From: Novosphingobium mathurense
Lineage (GTDB): Bacteria > Pseudomonadota > Alphaproteobacteria > Sphingomonadales > Sphingomonadaceae
Assembly: GCF_900168325.1 (NCBI RefSeq)
Contig: NZ_FVZE01000001.1
Coordinates: 1,178,001 to 1,242,000 of the forward strand
Direction: 5' to 3'
Length of the DNA: 64,000 nt
The position numbers were made by a program, and so were the translations under genes. This document shows positions 1 through 9,592 of the stretch, in pieces. The notes beneath the pieces were generated by a model that made no database searches, was not told the DNA's origin, and saw only the letters and a list, made by a program, of their open reading frames with translations. Every line of letters starts with the position of its first letter. The stretch's first letter is position 1.

Positions 1-1
1 G

Positions 2-109
2 TTCTCGCTGCCGTTCGACAGGCCCGAGTTCCCCAAAGTTTCCGCATGGTACGAGCGCATCAGGGAGCGTCCGGGCTTTGCCGAGCAGGTAATGATCCCG
101 CTGACATGA
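2..109 (+). CDS. Glutathione S-transferase family protein, C-terminal end (partial)
   Basis: Only the last 35 codons are present; the gene begins outside the window. The frame reads FSLPFDRPEFPKVSAWYERI and then a short tail ending in a TGA. A helix with a pattern like P-x-x-x-W-Y-x-R-I-x-x-R-P-G is typical of the C-terminal all-alpha domain of glutathione S-transferases, where it is followed by a short tail as here. The TGA overlaps the ATG of the next gene (ATGA), so the two are probably co-transcribed. Its substrate cannot be judged from this fragment, and the family call rests on this one helix. Confidence 0.6.
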   Translation, partial: FSLPFDRPEFPKVSAWYERIRERPGFAEQVMIPLT

Positions 110-915
110 TCACGCCCGAACTCACCCGCTCCGTCGAGGCTATCATGCGCGATGCCTCGGATCGCGCCATCGCGCCGCGCTATCGCTCGCTTGCCTCGCA
201 CGAGATCATCGCCAAGGCCGCGGACGACGTCGTTACTGTCGCCGATCATGAGAGCGAGGCGATCCTCACCGAAAGGCTGGCCGCGCTTCTGCCGGAAGCC
301 GATGTCGTGGGCGAAGAGGCCGTTCATGCCGACAAGACGGTGCTCGAAAGGCTCAAGGACCGGCTCTGCTGGATCGTCGATCCGCTCGACGGCACGATGA
401 ATTTCTCGCAGGGCAAACCGCCCTTCGGCATTCTCGTTGCGCTTGCCGACAAGGGCGAGACCATCGGCGGCTGGATTCTCGACACGCTGACCGGGCGCTT
501 CTGCCATGCCGGGACCGGTACGGGCGCCTGGATCGACGGCGAACGCGTGACCGCGCGCACGAGCGGAGAAACGCCGCCCGTCGCGGCAATCTCGACGATC
601 TTCATGGACGAAGGCGCGCGCGAGAAGGTCATGCACCATATCGCCCCGCATTACCGGATGGTCGACATTCCGCGCTGCGCGGCAGAGCAGTATCCGCGCC
701 TGGTGCTCGGCACCAACGACATATCGGTGTTCAACCGCACCCTGCCCTGGGACCATGCCGCAGGCGTGCTGTTCCTCAACGAGGCAGGCGGCAAGGCCGC
801 GCGGCCGGACGGCAGCGCCTATCGCGTCGACGAATACGAGCGCCGCGAACTGCTGGGCGCGTCATCGTCCCGGCTGTGGGACGAATTCGCAGAAATCATC
901 GCCCGGATACGCTGA
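106..915 (+). CDS. Inositol monophosphatase family protein
   Basis: 269 aa, matching the usual 260-280 aa of the inositol monophosphatase family of Mg-dependent, Li-sensitive sugar-phosphate phosphatases. The metal-binding signature WIVDPLDGTMNF is at residues 89-100, the upstream acidic VGEE at 68-71, and the C-terminal signature with WDHAAG near residue 215. Together these are the complete metal site. The frame is open further upstream to position 46, but the ATG at 106 is preferred because it overlaps the previous stop codon as ATGA. Substrates in this family include inositol-1-phosphate, histidinol-phosphate and PAP, and the sequence alone does not separate them. It converges on trxA. Confidence 0.85.
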   Translation: MITPELTRSVEAIMRDASDRAIAPRYRSLASHEIIAKAADDVVTVADHESEAILTERLAALLPEADVVGEEAVHADKTVLERLKDRLCWIVDPLDGTMNFSQGKPPFGILVALADKGETIGGWILDTLTGRFCHAGTGTGAWIDGERVTARTSGETPPVAAISTIFMDEGAREKVMHHIAPHYRMVDIPRCAAEQYPRLVLGTNDISVFNRTLPWDHAAGVLFLNEAGGKAARPDGSAYRVDEYERRELLGASSSRLWDEFAEIIARIR

Positions 916-916
916 A

Positions 917-944
917 CCCCTCCCACCCTGGGAGGTGAGAGGGG
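917..944. terminator. Hairpin between convergent genes, possible terminator
   Basis: CCCCTC-C-CACC, a six-base loop, then GGTG-A-GAGGGG gives a 10-bp stem with one mismatch, just after the phosphatase stop codon and facing trxA. It lacks a clear T run on either side, so termination is inferred from position only. Confidence 0.4.
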
Positions 945-991
945 CTCGGCATTCGGCATTGCAGGCGCCGGGGCGCCCGTGCAAAGATCGA

Positions 992-1312
992 TCAGATGCT
1001 GCTTTCGATCCAACCCTTGAGCGCGCTCTTGGGAGCGGCGCCGAGCTTGTCGGCCACCTTCTCGCCGTTCTTGAACAGCACCAGGTAGGGAATCGACTTC
1101 ACGCCAAAGCTGGCCGGCGTGTCGGTGTTGGCCATGATGTCCATCTTCGCGATGGTCACCTGCTCGCCCAGCTCATCGCTGATTTCCTCGAGAGCCGGAC
1201 CGATCATCTTGCACGGACCGCACCAGTCCGCCCAGAAGTCCACGAGAACGGGCTTGTCGGACTTCAGGACATCGTCTTCGAAGCTGGCATCGGTGACGGC
1301 AATAGTCGGCAT
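992..1312 (-). CDS. trxA: Thioredoxin 1
   Basis: 106 aa, the normal length of a single-domain cytoplasmic thioredoxin. The redox centre WCGPC is at residues 30-34 in the context FWADWCGPCK, and the cis-proline loop SIPYLVLF lies about 40 residues later. It reduces protein disulfides with electrons from thioredoxin reductase. The ATG at 1312 was chosen because it has a GAGGAG ribosome-binding site at good spacing; an in-frame TTG at 1327 is upstream but overlaps that site. It follows addA by 76 bp on the same strand and may be the last cistron of that operon or have its own promoter. Confidence 0.95.
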   Translation of the reverse strand: MPTIAVTDASFEDDVLKSDKPVLVDFWADWCGPCKMIGPALEEISDELGEQVTIAKMDIMANTDTPASFGVKSIPYLVLFKNGEKVADKLGAAPKSALKGWIESSI

Positions 1313-1388
1313 GAAATAACTCCTCAAATGGGCTTTGACTGCAATCTAGGGAAGAAACCGCGCGTGACAACGCCTGTGCGGTGAAGCT

Positions 1389-4300
1389 TTACTCGGGTGG
1401 CATGAAGTCCGGCTTGTGCGCTGCAAGGACTTCGGCAGGCACGGTGATGAGCCGCGGGGCGGTGGTGTATAGCAGCGCCACTTCCACCGCGCGGCCCGGA
1501 AAGGCCACTTCGAGCGCGGCTGCATAGGCGGCCATCTGCCTCAGGTTGCCCTTGGGCACGGCCTCCAGCGATTCGGGCGGACGGCGCGATGTCTTGTAGT
1601 CGACAAAGCGGACGCGCCCGGGTTCGACCACCAGCCGGTCGATCGTCCCCGCAACGACCTGCCCGCCAACGATGGCCGCCACCGGCACTTCGGCAAGGCT
1701 TCCCTCGGCAAACAGCGGCGCCCATTCCGGATTGGCGAGAACGCCCAGCGCATCGCCCAGCATGGATTCACGCCGGGTCTCTTCCAGATCGGCGGCATTG
1801 CGCGCAAGCCAGGCGCGCCCGGCCGCTTCGCGCTTCGTCGCCGCCACTTCGGGCAAACGCTCGAGCAGCTTGTGAACCAGGGTACCGCGGCGCGCGGCAT
1901 CGCGGCCCGCGCCCGGCGGGAACGGCGGATCGGGTGCTTCCTCCTCGCCCAGGGCCGAAGGCGCGAGCGGCCTTGGTGGACGCGGTTCGGCTGGCGGCGC
2001 GCGTTCCAGCCAGACCGGCAGCGGTTCTGGCAAGGGCAGTTCGACCGGGCCGGCGTCCGGCGCGACCGGCTCGGGCAACTCGCCCCATTCGCACCGGGCG
2101 CCCCATATCGGGTCGACGATCTCGGCCTCAGGCGGAAAGAGATCGCGCAGGCGGGCGTACCAGCTCTTGGGCGCAGGCACGCCCTTGTCGCTCTTGCCCA
2201 GCGCCCCGCCAACGAACAGCGCCTCTTCCGCGCGGGTCATCGCGACGTAGAGCAGGCGCCAGTGTTCCTGCTCGTCCGCCGCGCGGTTGGTCTCGATCTC
2301 GTCCCTGATCCGCCCGATTTTCTTCGCCGCAGAAGGGAGCGGCGGCAACGGGATCTTGCGATGCTCGTCGCGCGGGTCCGGCAGGTCGAGGCCGCGCTCG
2401 CGGCTGCGTTCGGGATTGCCGGTGGCATCGGCGAGGATGACGATGGGCGCCTGCAGGCCCTTTGAACCGTGGACGGTCATCACGCGGACCAGTCCGGCAG
2501 CGCTGTCCGCCTCGCGCTTCAATTCGCCGTCGCCCGCGTCGAACCAGGCAAGGAAACCCGCAAGGCTCGGCGTATCGGTCGCGACATAGGCCTGCGCGGC
2601 GTTAAGCAATTCGTCGATGGGATCGTTGGCCTCGCTGCCGAGGCGCGCGACCAGTTTGCGCCGCCCCTGCCAAGGCCCCACCAGCACCCAATGCAGCAAT
2701 TGCTGCGGCGGCTCGAAGTCGGCCAGCGCCAGTAGCGCGCCCAATTGCTGCAGCACGGCGGCGACTTCAGGTTCGCTCGAGGCGCGCAGGTGCGACCAGA
2801 GCCTGGTATGCTTGTCCCGATAGCCGTGGCGCAGCAATTGCTCCTGGCTCCATCCCACCAGCGGCGAGACAAGCAGGCCGGCAAGGTTGAGATCGTCGAA
2901 GGGCTGGACCGCGAAGCGCAGCGCGGCGACGAGATCCTTCACCGCCAGCGGCGCACCCAGACGCAGGCGGTCGACACCGGCGACAGGCACGCCCGCGGCA
3001 TGGAGCCGCCCGACGATCAGCCCGGCCAGCTCCTTGCGTTGGCGCACCAGCACCATGATGTCCCCGGCATGGGCGCGGCGCGGCTTGCCCTTTTGCAGGG
3101 TGAAGCCCGGAGCCATGGGATCGAGCCATGCCCGGACCTGCCGGGCGATGCCTTCGGCCATCTGGCGGTCCGGCTTGGACAGCCAGCCCTCCTGACCTTC
3201 ATCTTCGCCATCGTCGCGCGGATCGTCGTCATCCTCGGCAACTGCGGCGCCGACCGGCTTCCAAAGGGCGACGTAGCCGGGCCGATCCTGCCCATCATGG
3301 CGCTCGGGCGCTTCGTCGAGACCAAAATTGGCATGGCCGATCCCGCCGATTGCATCGTCAACGAAATCGAGGACTTTCTGCGCGGTGCGGAAACTGCGGT
3401 CGAGCCCGAGCTGGAGCAGACGGCGCGGGCGGAAGTTGCTGCGCAGCAATTCCGCGTTCTGCGCCGCGGCGTTCATCTTGGCACGAACCTTGTCGGCCGC
3501 GCGCCGGAAGTTTTCCGGGCTGGTGCCCTGAAAGCGGAAGATCGCCTGCTTGTAATCGCCAACGACGAAAAGCGTACGCATCAGGTCGCCGTGCTGGCCG
3601 AGGCCCGCCCAGAACTCCTCGGCCATGGCGAGGATGATGTCCCACTGCGCGGCATTGGTGTCCTGCGCCTCGTCGACAAGGATGTGGTCGAAGCGGCGAT
3701 CGAGCTTGTAGCGGATCCAGTCCGCCTGCGACTGGTTGCGCAGCAGATCGGCGGCGCGACGGATCTGGTCGTCGAAATCGATCAGGCCTTCGCGCTGCTT
3801 GGCCTCGTCCCATGCCAGCGCAAAAGCGCGGCCAAGCCGCAGCGCCGGCACGAGTCGCTCGGTCAGGTCGAGCAGTGCCTTGGTCTCGCGCACCCGGGCG
3901 ATGCTCTCCTGCACACGCAGGATGTAGCCCTCGTAGTCGGGGTCGCGCTTCAGGATGTTCGTCAGCTGCTTGGGCGCATCGGTCGTCTTGGTGAACAGGC
4001 CGAAGTAGAGGTCGTCGATCGTCGCGGCACGCTTCTCCGGCGATGCGGAGAGCCAGACGACCGAGGCTTCGGAACCTTCGCGTCCGGCCTTGGTATCCCA
4101 GGCCGCCAGCGTCTCGCAGCAGCGGCGCAGAGAGCGCACATCGAACTGCTCGTCGTTGCACAGCTCTGCCAGAAAGGCCCCGTCCGCATCGCTGGGCAGG
4201 CCAAGCAGGCGCAGCACGTTCTCACGCATCGGCTCCTGCCAGCCGCCGGGACCGAACCACGCCTCGCGCGCCGAGGCACAGCGCAGCAGGAAGGCCTCGA

Positions 4301-4889
4301 CCGCATCGGGCCCATGCTTGAGCGAAAGGTCGCTGATCGCGCCCAGCAATTGCGGATCGCCGAAGGGCTGGCTCTGCGCCGAGACCAGCAGGTCGGCCAG
4401 CACCTGCCGCGCGAGCAGGATGCGCTCACGGTCTTCCATGGGCCGCGATCCGGGGATCAGTTGCGCCTCGAGCGGAAACGTCGCCAGCAGCCACTGCGAG
4501 AACGCGTGGATCGTATCGATGCGCAAGCCCCCGCCGGGGCAGTCGAGCACGGCGGCAAACAGCGTGCGCGCCCGGGCCATCGTCTCGGGATCGGTCTTCG
4601 CGCCGATCGCGTCGAGCCTCGCGAACAGCTGCGTATCCTCAAGCCGCACCCATTCGGCGAGCGTGCCGTTGATGCGCGCCGCCATTTCGGTCGCGCCCGC
4701 CTTGGTGAAGGTCAGGCACAGGATCTGCGACGGTTCGACGCCCGGCTGCAGCAGAAGGCGCAGCACGCGTGAGGAAAGGACCTGCGTCTTGCCGGTCCCC
4801 GCCGACGCGGAAAGCCACACGGTCTCCTCGGGATCGACCGCGCGCATCTGGTTGCCGTGAAGCGGATGGACGGAAGCCGGACCGCTCAT
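1389..4889 (-). CDS. addA: Double-strand break repair helicase AddA
   Basis: 1166 aa, UvrD/Rep-type helicase fused to a C-terminal nuclease, the size of alphaproteobacterial AddA. Walker A SASAGTGKT lies near residue 30 and the Walker B/DEAQ motif HILVDEAQDTN mid-way through the N-terminal half. The C-terminal PD-(D/E)XK nuclease is seen as GTIDRL followed by VDYKTSRR. With AddB it forms the end-processing machine (RecBCD equivalent) that resects double-strand breaks up to Chi-like sites and prepares RecA loading. The ATG at 4889 overlaps the addB stop as ATGA. The frame continues 13 codons upstream but only into addB. The two genes are almost certainly translationally coupled. Confidence 0.93.
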   Translation of the reverse strand: MSGPASVHPLHGNQMRAVDPEETVWLSASAGTGKTQVLSSRVLRLLLQPGVEPSQILCLTFTKAGATEMAARINGTLAEWVRLEDTQLFARLDAIGAKTDPETMARARTLFAAVLDCPGGGLRIDTIHAFSQWLLATFPLEAQLIPGSRPMEDRERILLARQVLADLLVSAQSQPFGDPQLLGAISDLSLKHGPDAVEAFLLRCASAREAWFGPGGWQEPMRENVLRLLGLPSDADGAFLAELCNDEQFDVRSLRRCCETLAAWDTKAGREGSEASVVWLSASPEKRAATIDDLYFGLFTKTTDAPKQLTNILKRDPDYEGYILRVQESIARVRETKALLDLTERLVPALRLGRAFALAWDEAKQREGLIDFDDQIRRAADLLRNQSQADWIRYKLDRRFDHILVDEAQDTNAAQWDIILAMAEEFWAGLGQHGDLMRTLFVVGDYKQAIFRFQGTSPENFRRAADKVRAKMNAAAQNAELLRSNFRPRRLLQLGLDRSFRTAQKVLDFVDDAIGGIGHANFGLDEAPERHDGQDRPGYVALWKPVGAAVAEDDDDPRDDGEDEGQEGWLSKPDRQMAEGIARQVRAWLDPMAPGFTLQKGKPRRAHAGDIMVLVRQRKELAGLIVGRLHAAGVPVAGVDRLRLGAPLAVKDLVAALRFAVQPFDDLNLAGLLVSPLVGWSQEQLLRHGYRDKHTRLWSHLRASSEPEVAAVLQQLGALLALADFEPPQQLLHWVLVGPWQGRRKLVARLGSEANDPIDELLNAAQAYVATDTPSLAGFLAWFDAGDGELKREADSAAGLVRVMTVHGSKGLQAPIVILADATGNPERSRERGLDLPDPRDEHRKIPLPPLPSAAKKIGRIRDEIETNRAADEQEHWRLLYVAMTRAEEALFVGGALGKSDKGVPAPKSWYARLRDLFPPEAEIVDPIWGARCEWGELPEPVAPDAGPVELPLPEPLPVWLERAPPAEPRPPRPLAPSALGEEEAPDPPFPPGAGRDAARRGTLVHKLLERLPEVAATKREAAGRAWLARNAADLEETRRESMLGDALGVLANPEWAPLFAEGSLAEVPVAAIVGGQVVAGTIDRLVVEPGRVRFVDYKTSRRPPESLEAVPKGNLRQMAAYAAALEVAFPGRAVEVALLYTTAPRLITVPAEVLAAHKPDFMPPE

Positions 4890-7882
4890 GCCGCGTCCTC
4901 CCCGTTGCCGCCCAGCGCCGTGATCCACTCATCCAGACGCATCAGCTGGTCATAGTCGGCATAGCTGCCCAGTTCGGGATTGAGCCGCGCGGTGAAGGGA
5001 TCGGTGCCCAGTATCCACTTGTCGAGCGCATCGTTGAGGTAGGCCTCGGTCTCGTCGAGGAAGTCTTCGCGCAGGACCATCTTCTCCTGCTTCTTCGGAT
5101 CGTCGGTGACCGGCTCCACCGCATAGCCGAAGTCCTCGGTGCGCGGCATCTTCGCGAGCGACCAGTATTCGAAACCGCTGGCCTTGCCCTCGATACCCTT
5201 GAAGCCCCCTTCTTCGGCGATCATCGCAATCAGGCCGAGCTGCAGCGCAAAGCCTTCCTTGACCTGCAATGGCTTTGGCGGGCCGCCGGTCTTGTAGTCG
5301 ACCACGGCAAGCGTGCCATCGGCCTTGCGGTCGATACGGTCGGCACGGCCATGGATGCGCACGTCACGATAGCGCATGTCGCCCCAGGCCTCGACGCAGA
5401 GCACTTCGCGGCCCTGCTCCTTCTGGTCGGCGACCATCCTATCGAACGTCTTGAGGGCGGCATCCAGGCGCGGCCACCACAGCGCCCGCATCAGCGGGTG
5501 CGCATTCGCCTCGTCGAGCACTTGCCCGGCGATGGTGTGCAAACCGCCCTTGGGCTCACCTGCCTTGTGCCAGAGTTCGAGTATCCTGTGCGCGATCTCG
5601 CCCTTCCAGGCCGCGCTCGGCTCGGCATCCAGAGCATCGAGGGTGCGCAGGCCGAGGATCGAGCTGGCATAGAACTGGTAGGGATCGCCGCGCAGGCGAT
5701 CGAGACCGGTGACCGAGATGTCGACCTTGCGCTGGTCTGCATCGGGCATCGGCTGCGGGCGCGGATGGGGCGGCACCCTCGCCGCTTCGTCGAGCCTGCG
5801 CGCCAGTCGCAGTGCCTCGCTCTCGACATGGCGCGCCGCCTGATCGCCGAGCATCGCTTTCACGCGCAGCACGAAGCGCGAAGGAATGACCGGTCCGCCT
5901 TCGTCGCGCTGCGCCCAGCTCAGCACCACTTCGGGCGCGCCCAATGCTGCGGCAAGGTCATGCGCGGCAAGGCCGATACGGAAATCGGCACCCGGCACAC
6001 CCAGCGCGCGCAGCACCGCGGGTGGCAGCAGCGAATCCTGCGAGGGCGATGCGGGCCAGGTGCCCTCCACCAGCCCGCCGCAGATGACCAGATCGGCGCG
6101 GCTCATGCGCGCTTCGAGCAGGCCATAGATGGAAACGCGCGGATGCCCGCCCCAGGGCGGGCGCACCGAGACGCGGTCCATCGCGTCGCGCAGCACCGCG
6201 TGCAGTTCGCGCGGATCGAGCACGGTACCCGCCGCGCTCGCTGCGCCGCGCAAGTCCTCTACGAAGGCGCTGAGTGCGCGGCCGTCCGGCCCGGTCCACA
6301 AGGCATCGCCGCAAAGCGTCTCGGCGACTTGGCTGAATGCGCCGAGCAGCACTTCGAGCGGCTCCGCCTCGCCAAAGGCGAACAGCGGCGCGAGCATGTC
6401 CGCAACGCCTCCCCACCACTCGCCCAGCCTGGCTTGTTCGGCGAGCACGGCGACGGGGGCCAGCCCTGCGCCCGGTCGCGGACCGCGCAAGGCCAGGTCG
6501 AGCCTGCGGGCATTTTCCAGCCAGCGCGCGCGCCCTTCCCCGGCCCCGGCCAGGGGATGGGTCAGCAGGGCGATGAGCGGCACGGGCGCGCCCTGTTCGG
6601 CAACCAGTTCGGCCAGCAGCAGCAGGAGCCGCCCCGCCGCGGTCTGCGGCAAGGGCCGCCCGGCGGTATCGTCGGCCTCGATCCCCCAGCGTTCCAGATG
6701 CGCAACGACGCGCCCGGCAAGCCCACGGTTCGGGGTGATCAGTGCGACGCGGCGCTCGGGCGTTTCCAGCGCCTCGCGGATCATCACTGCAATCGCCTGA
6801 GCCTCTTCGCCCGGATGCGCGCTTTCCATCAGTCGCACACCGGAGAGGCGGCGCTTCTCGGCGGGCAGATCGACCCAGACGGACGAGGCGCGCGGCGGCA
6901 GGAACAGATTGGAAATGACCTTGCTGCGCTCTGGCGGTGCGGCACCGTGGCCCGACCGGTGCCAGGGCTGCACTTCGTCGCGCGCGATCCCCATGCGGTT
7001 GAGCAGCAGTTTGAGGTGATATTGCGGATGGGTCACCGCATCGCTGCGGCCGAAGGGCGGGTCATCCGGCCCGACCGGATTTCCGGCCGTGCCCAGTTCG
7101 TCCCAAACCCCCGCATCGAGCGCAAGATCGAGGTCGGGCAGGATCACCGAGCCGCCGGGCAGTTCGCTCACTACACGCAGCATCTTCGCCAGCGCCGGAG
7201 AGGCACTGGTAACGCCTGCGGCAACCACCGGATGCTGCGGCGGCGCAGTGCGCCAGCTGTTCGCGGCATGTTCGAAGAGCCGGTTGCGGCGTTCCGGCGC
7301 ATCGATCTGCCCGCGCCCGGCCAGTTCGGCAATCCAGTGCTGCTGCACCTTCAGGAAGGCGCGAGTATTGTCGGTCCAGTGCCCGGCAAGATCGCCGACG
7401 ATGCCGATGACCCGTTCAGACATCAGGTCAATCGGCGCAATCCCCTCGACCAGCAGCCGGTCCATCGTGCTGCCCAGTTCCCATGCCCGGCGCAGCAGCG
7501 CCGCACCCTTCCCGGCCTCGTCGCCTTCGACTTCGCGCAGGTAATGGGCAAGACGCAGCCAGCGGCGCATCGGATCGGCGGCGGGCGGAATATCCGCAGC
7601 GCCCAGCGGATCGAGCAAGGGGCCGAGCGTCTCGTCAAGGTCGAGGTCGCCCACCACGGCCATGCGCGGCAGCAGCTTCCCCCGCGTCTCGCTCTCGCCC
7701 GAATGCCGCACGAATGCCTCGGTCACGGTTCGCACCGCACGGCGGCTGGGCAGGAGCAACGTCAACCGGGCAAGGCCAAGTTCCCCTTGCGCATAGCGCG
7801 GCACGAGGCCCGCCACGAGAGCATCGGCAAACCCGCGGTGCGCAGCAATCGAGTAAACGCGCGGCCCGGCGCGATCAGGCAC
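4886..7882 (-). CDS. addB: Double-strand break repair protein AddB (alphaproteobacterial type)
   Basis: 998 aa with a GTG start at 7882, chosen because it overlaps the end of murU and because recognisable AddB sequence (PRVYSIAAHRGFAD) starts right after it. The frame is open another 87 codons, but that part is antisense-like Arg/Ser-rich sequence inside murU. A degenerate nucleotide-binding loop, LLPSRRAV, stands where UvrD helicases have Walker A, as expected for the AddB branch. The C-terminal RecB-like nuclease is seen as GRADRID and VVDYKTGG. AddB partners AddA in break resection. Long reading frames on the opposite strand here are high-GC shadows. Confidence 0.92.
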   Translation of the reverse strand: MPDRAGPRVYSIAAHRGFADALVAGLVPRYAQGELGLARLTLLLPSRRAVRTVTEAFVRHSGESETRGKLLPRMAVVGDLDLDETLGPLLDPLGAADIPPAADPMRRWLRLAHYLREVEGDEAGKGAALLRRAWELGSTMDRLLVEGIAPIDLMSERVIGIVGDLAGHWTDNTRAFLKVQQHWIAELAGRGQIDAPERRNRLFEHAANSWRTAPPQHPVVAAGVTSASPALAKMLRVVSELPGGSVILPDLDLALDAGVWDELGTAGNPVGPDDPPFGRSDAVTHPQYHLKLLLNRMGIARDEVQPWHRSGHGAAPPERSKVISNLFLPPRASSVWVDLPAEKRRLSGVRLMESAHPGEEAQAIAVMIREALETPERRVALITPNRGLAGRVVAHLERWGIEADDTAGRPLPQTAAGRLLLLLAELVAEQGAPVPLIALLTHPLAGAGEGRARWLENARRLDLALRGPRPGAGLAPVAVLAEQARLGEWWGGVADMLAPLFAFGEAEPLEVLLGAFSQVAETLCGDALWTGPDGRALSAFVEDLRGAASAAGTVLDPRELHAVLRDAMDRVSVRPPWGGHPRVSIYGLLEARMSRADLVICGGLVEGTWPASPSQDSLLPPAVLRALGVPGADFRIGLAAHDLAAALGAPEVVLSWAQRDEGGPVIPSRFVLRVKAMLGDQAARHVESEALRLARRLDEAARVPPHPRPQPMPDADQRKVDISVTGLDRLRGDPYQFYASSILGLRTLDALDAEPSAAWKGEIAHRILELWHKAGEPKGGLHTIAGQVLDEANAHPLMRALWWPRLDAALKTFDRMVADQKEQGREVLCVEAWGDMRYRDVRIHGRADRIDRKADGTLAVVDYKTGGPPKPLQVKEGFALQLGLIAMIAEEGGFKGIEGKASGFEYWSLAKMPRTEDFGYAVEPVTDDPKKQEKMVLREDFLDETEAYLNDALDKWILGTDPFTARLNPELGSYADYDQLMRLDEWITALGGNGEDAA

Positions 7883-8600
7883 GGGGCAGCCATGCCTCGG
7901 TGGGCTTGATGGCGCCCGGCTCACCGACCTCGAACCACAGGCCGGTATGCGAAATGCCGTAGAGACGGCCTTCCTCGATCGCGCGCGACCACAGGACATT
8001 GGTCGAGAACGGGCCTTCGGGCGCATCGCGCAGCAGGCGATGCGAGACGATCTGGATGCCGGTGTAGATGAACGGCGCGACCCGGCCCTTGCCGCGGCGG
8101 CTGACCTTGCCTGCCGGATCGAGGTGGAAGTCCCCCTCGCCACGATAGTTCAACGCGCGCGGGTGCGGCACCAACAGCAGAAGCGCATCCATTCGTTCGG
8201 GATCCCACGCCTGCGAAAGCTCGGCGAACACGTCACTGGGCCCATCGAGCCAGACATTGTCGCTGTTGAGGCAGAAGAACGGATCGGGCAGCATCGGCGC
8301 GGCCTTGACCATGCCGCCACCGGTTTCGAGCAGGACATCGCGTTCGTCCGAGATCGTGACCGCAGGCCCGCTCTTGCGCACCTTCATGTGGCCTTCGAGC
8401 GCATCGGCAAGATAGTGGACGTTGACGACCGCCTTGGCGACGCCCGCGTTATCCAGCTTTTCCAGCGCATGATCGATCAGCGCCTTGCCGCCGACACGAA
8501 CCAGTGGCTTGGGTTGCGCCGCGGTAAGCGGGCGCATGCGCTTGCCCAGCCCTGCCGCGAGGATCATCGCGGTATCGCTTGCGAGGGGTTTGGCGCTCAT
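7875..8600 (-). CDS. murU: N-acetylmuramate-1-phosphate uridylyltransferase (MurU type nucleotidyltransferase)
   Basis: 241 aa sugar-1-phosphate nucleotidyltransferase. The N-terminal nucleotide-binding signature MILAAGLGKRMRPLT is followed by PKPLVRVGGK, and LNSDNVW provides the metal-binding aspartate. MurU joins UTP to MurNAc-1-phosphate to give UDP-MurNAc, bypassing the MurA/MurB steps in peptidoglycan recycling. The specific name depends on the neighbour: the gene immediately upstream is an AmgK-like sugar kinase and the two overlap by ATGA, the pairing known from Pseudomonas putida and Caulobacter. Without that context it would be only a NTP_transferase-family protein. The ATG at 8600 is preferred over an earlier in-frame start inside amgK. 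Confidence 0.85.
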   Translation of the reverse strand: MSAKPLASDTAMILAAGLGKRMRPLTAAQPKPLVRVGGKALIDHALEKLDNAGVAKAVVNVHYLADALEGHMKVRKSGPAVTISDERDVLLETGGGMVKAAPMLPDPFFCLNSDNVWLDGPSDVFAELSQAWDPERMDALLLLVPHPRALNYRGEGDFHLDPAGKVSRRGKGRVAPFIYTGIQIVSHRLLRDAPEGPFSTNVLWSRAIEEGRLYGISHTGLWFEVGEPGAIKPTEAWLPRA

Positions 8601-9592
8601 AGTCCGAACTTGCCTCCACCGGCCTGCCGCACATCCATCGGGATGTTCGCATCGAACCATTCCGCCACCGGCGCCAGCGCGGGATGCGCAAGGTCACGCT
8701 CGAGCAGTGCCCAGACGCGCGGGATCATGTCGAGGTAGCGCGGCTTGCCGTCACGCTTCCACAGGCGCACGAAAATGCCGACGATCTTGGTGTTGCGCTG
8801 CGCGCCCAGCCTTGCGTAGTCGGCGAGGAAAGTGCCGGCATCCACGCCGCTCGCCTGCGTGTAATGGTCGAACATCTGGGCTTCCAGCTCGGCCGAGACA
8901 TCGCGGCGCGCGTCCTGCAGCAGCGAGACGAGGTCATAGGCGGGATGGCCGACCAGCGCGTCCTGGAAATCGAGCAGCCCCTGCTTTTCCAGCGCGCCCA
9001 GAAGCATGATGTTTTCCGCGTGATAGTCGCGCAGCACGGTCACGCCCGGATGCTGGCGCGGGAGCATGCCGCCCAGCGTTGCGTCCCAGGCCGCGATGAA
9101 GCCGGGCACATCGACCTTGAGGCCCCGCGCCGCGCAGTACCAGTCGACGAAGAGCCGCGCCTCGCGCTGGTACTCGCTCATCGAATATTCGAGGAACGGC
9201 CCCGGTGGCAGCCGGTGCAGCTTCACCAGCGCATCGACGGCGCCCTTGTAGGTGTCGGTCTCGTCCGCGGGCCACTGGTCGAGGTAGTCGCGCATGCGCG
9301 CCTCGCCGAAATCCTCGAGCAGGACGAGGCCGCGCTCGGCCTGCTCGGCCAGAATGCGCGGCGCGCGCATGTCATTGGCATTGAGCCAGTGCGCGGCGCG
9401 CAGGAACGGGCCCGGGTCCTCGTTGGGCGGCGGGGCGTCCATCAGCATCGCCGTTTCATCGCCCCGGCGAATGCGGAAATAGCGGCGGAACGAGGCGTCG
9501 CCCGGAAGCGGCTCGACTTGCGAGCCGGCCCAGCCGGCGGTTTCGAGGAAGGATTCTAGGCCCGCAGGCAGCATCACGGCAGTGTCCGTCAT
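8597..9592 (-). CDS. amgK: N-acetylmuramate/N-acetylglucosamine anomeric kinase (AmgK type)
   Basis: 331 aa aminoglycoside-phosphotransferase (APH) fold kinase. The catalytic-loop region reads VLRDYHAENIMLL (HxxN-like Brenner motif with D before it) and the metal-binding segment LLDFQDALVGHPAYDL contains the DFQDA form typical of AmgK-type sugar kinases. In P. putida and Caulobacter AmgK phosphorylates MurNAc and GlcNAc at the anomeric carbon, feeding MurU, which is the next gene here. The ATG at 9592 overlaps the tsaE stop (ATGA), and an earlier in-frame ATG is seven codons upstream. Role in cell-wall recycling is inferred from family plus gene pairing. Confidence 0.85.
   Translation of the reverse strand: MTDTAVMLPAGLESFLETAGWAGSQVEPLPGDASFRRYFRIRRGDETAMLMDAPPPNEDPGPFLRAAHWLNANDMRAPRILAEQAERGLVLLEDFGEARMRDYLDQWPADETDTYKGAVDALVKLHRLPPGPFLEYSMSEYQREARLFVDWYCAARGLKVDVPGFIAAWDATLGGMLPRQHPGVTVLRDYHAENIMLLGALEKQGLLDFQDALVGHPAYDLVSLLQDARRDVSAELEAQMFDHYTQASGVDAGTFLADYARLGAQRNTKIVGIFVRLWKRDGKPRYLDMIPRVWALLERDLAHPALAPVAEWFDANIPMDVRQAGGGKFGL

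Noticed and set aside
4769-7909. A 1046-codon plus-strand reading frame opposite addA/addB, and similar long frames opposite the pcc block
   Set aside because: They are antisense to clearly conserved genes, have Arg/Gly/His-rich composition without motifs, and arise because GC-rich codons leave few stops on the other strand.
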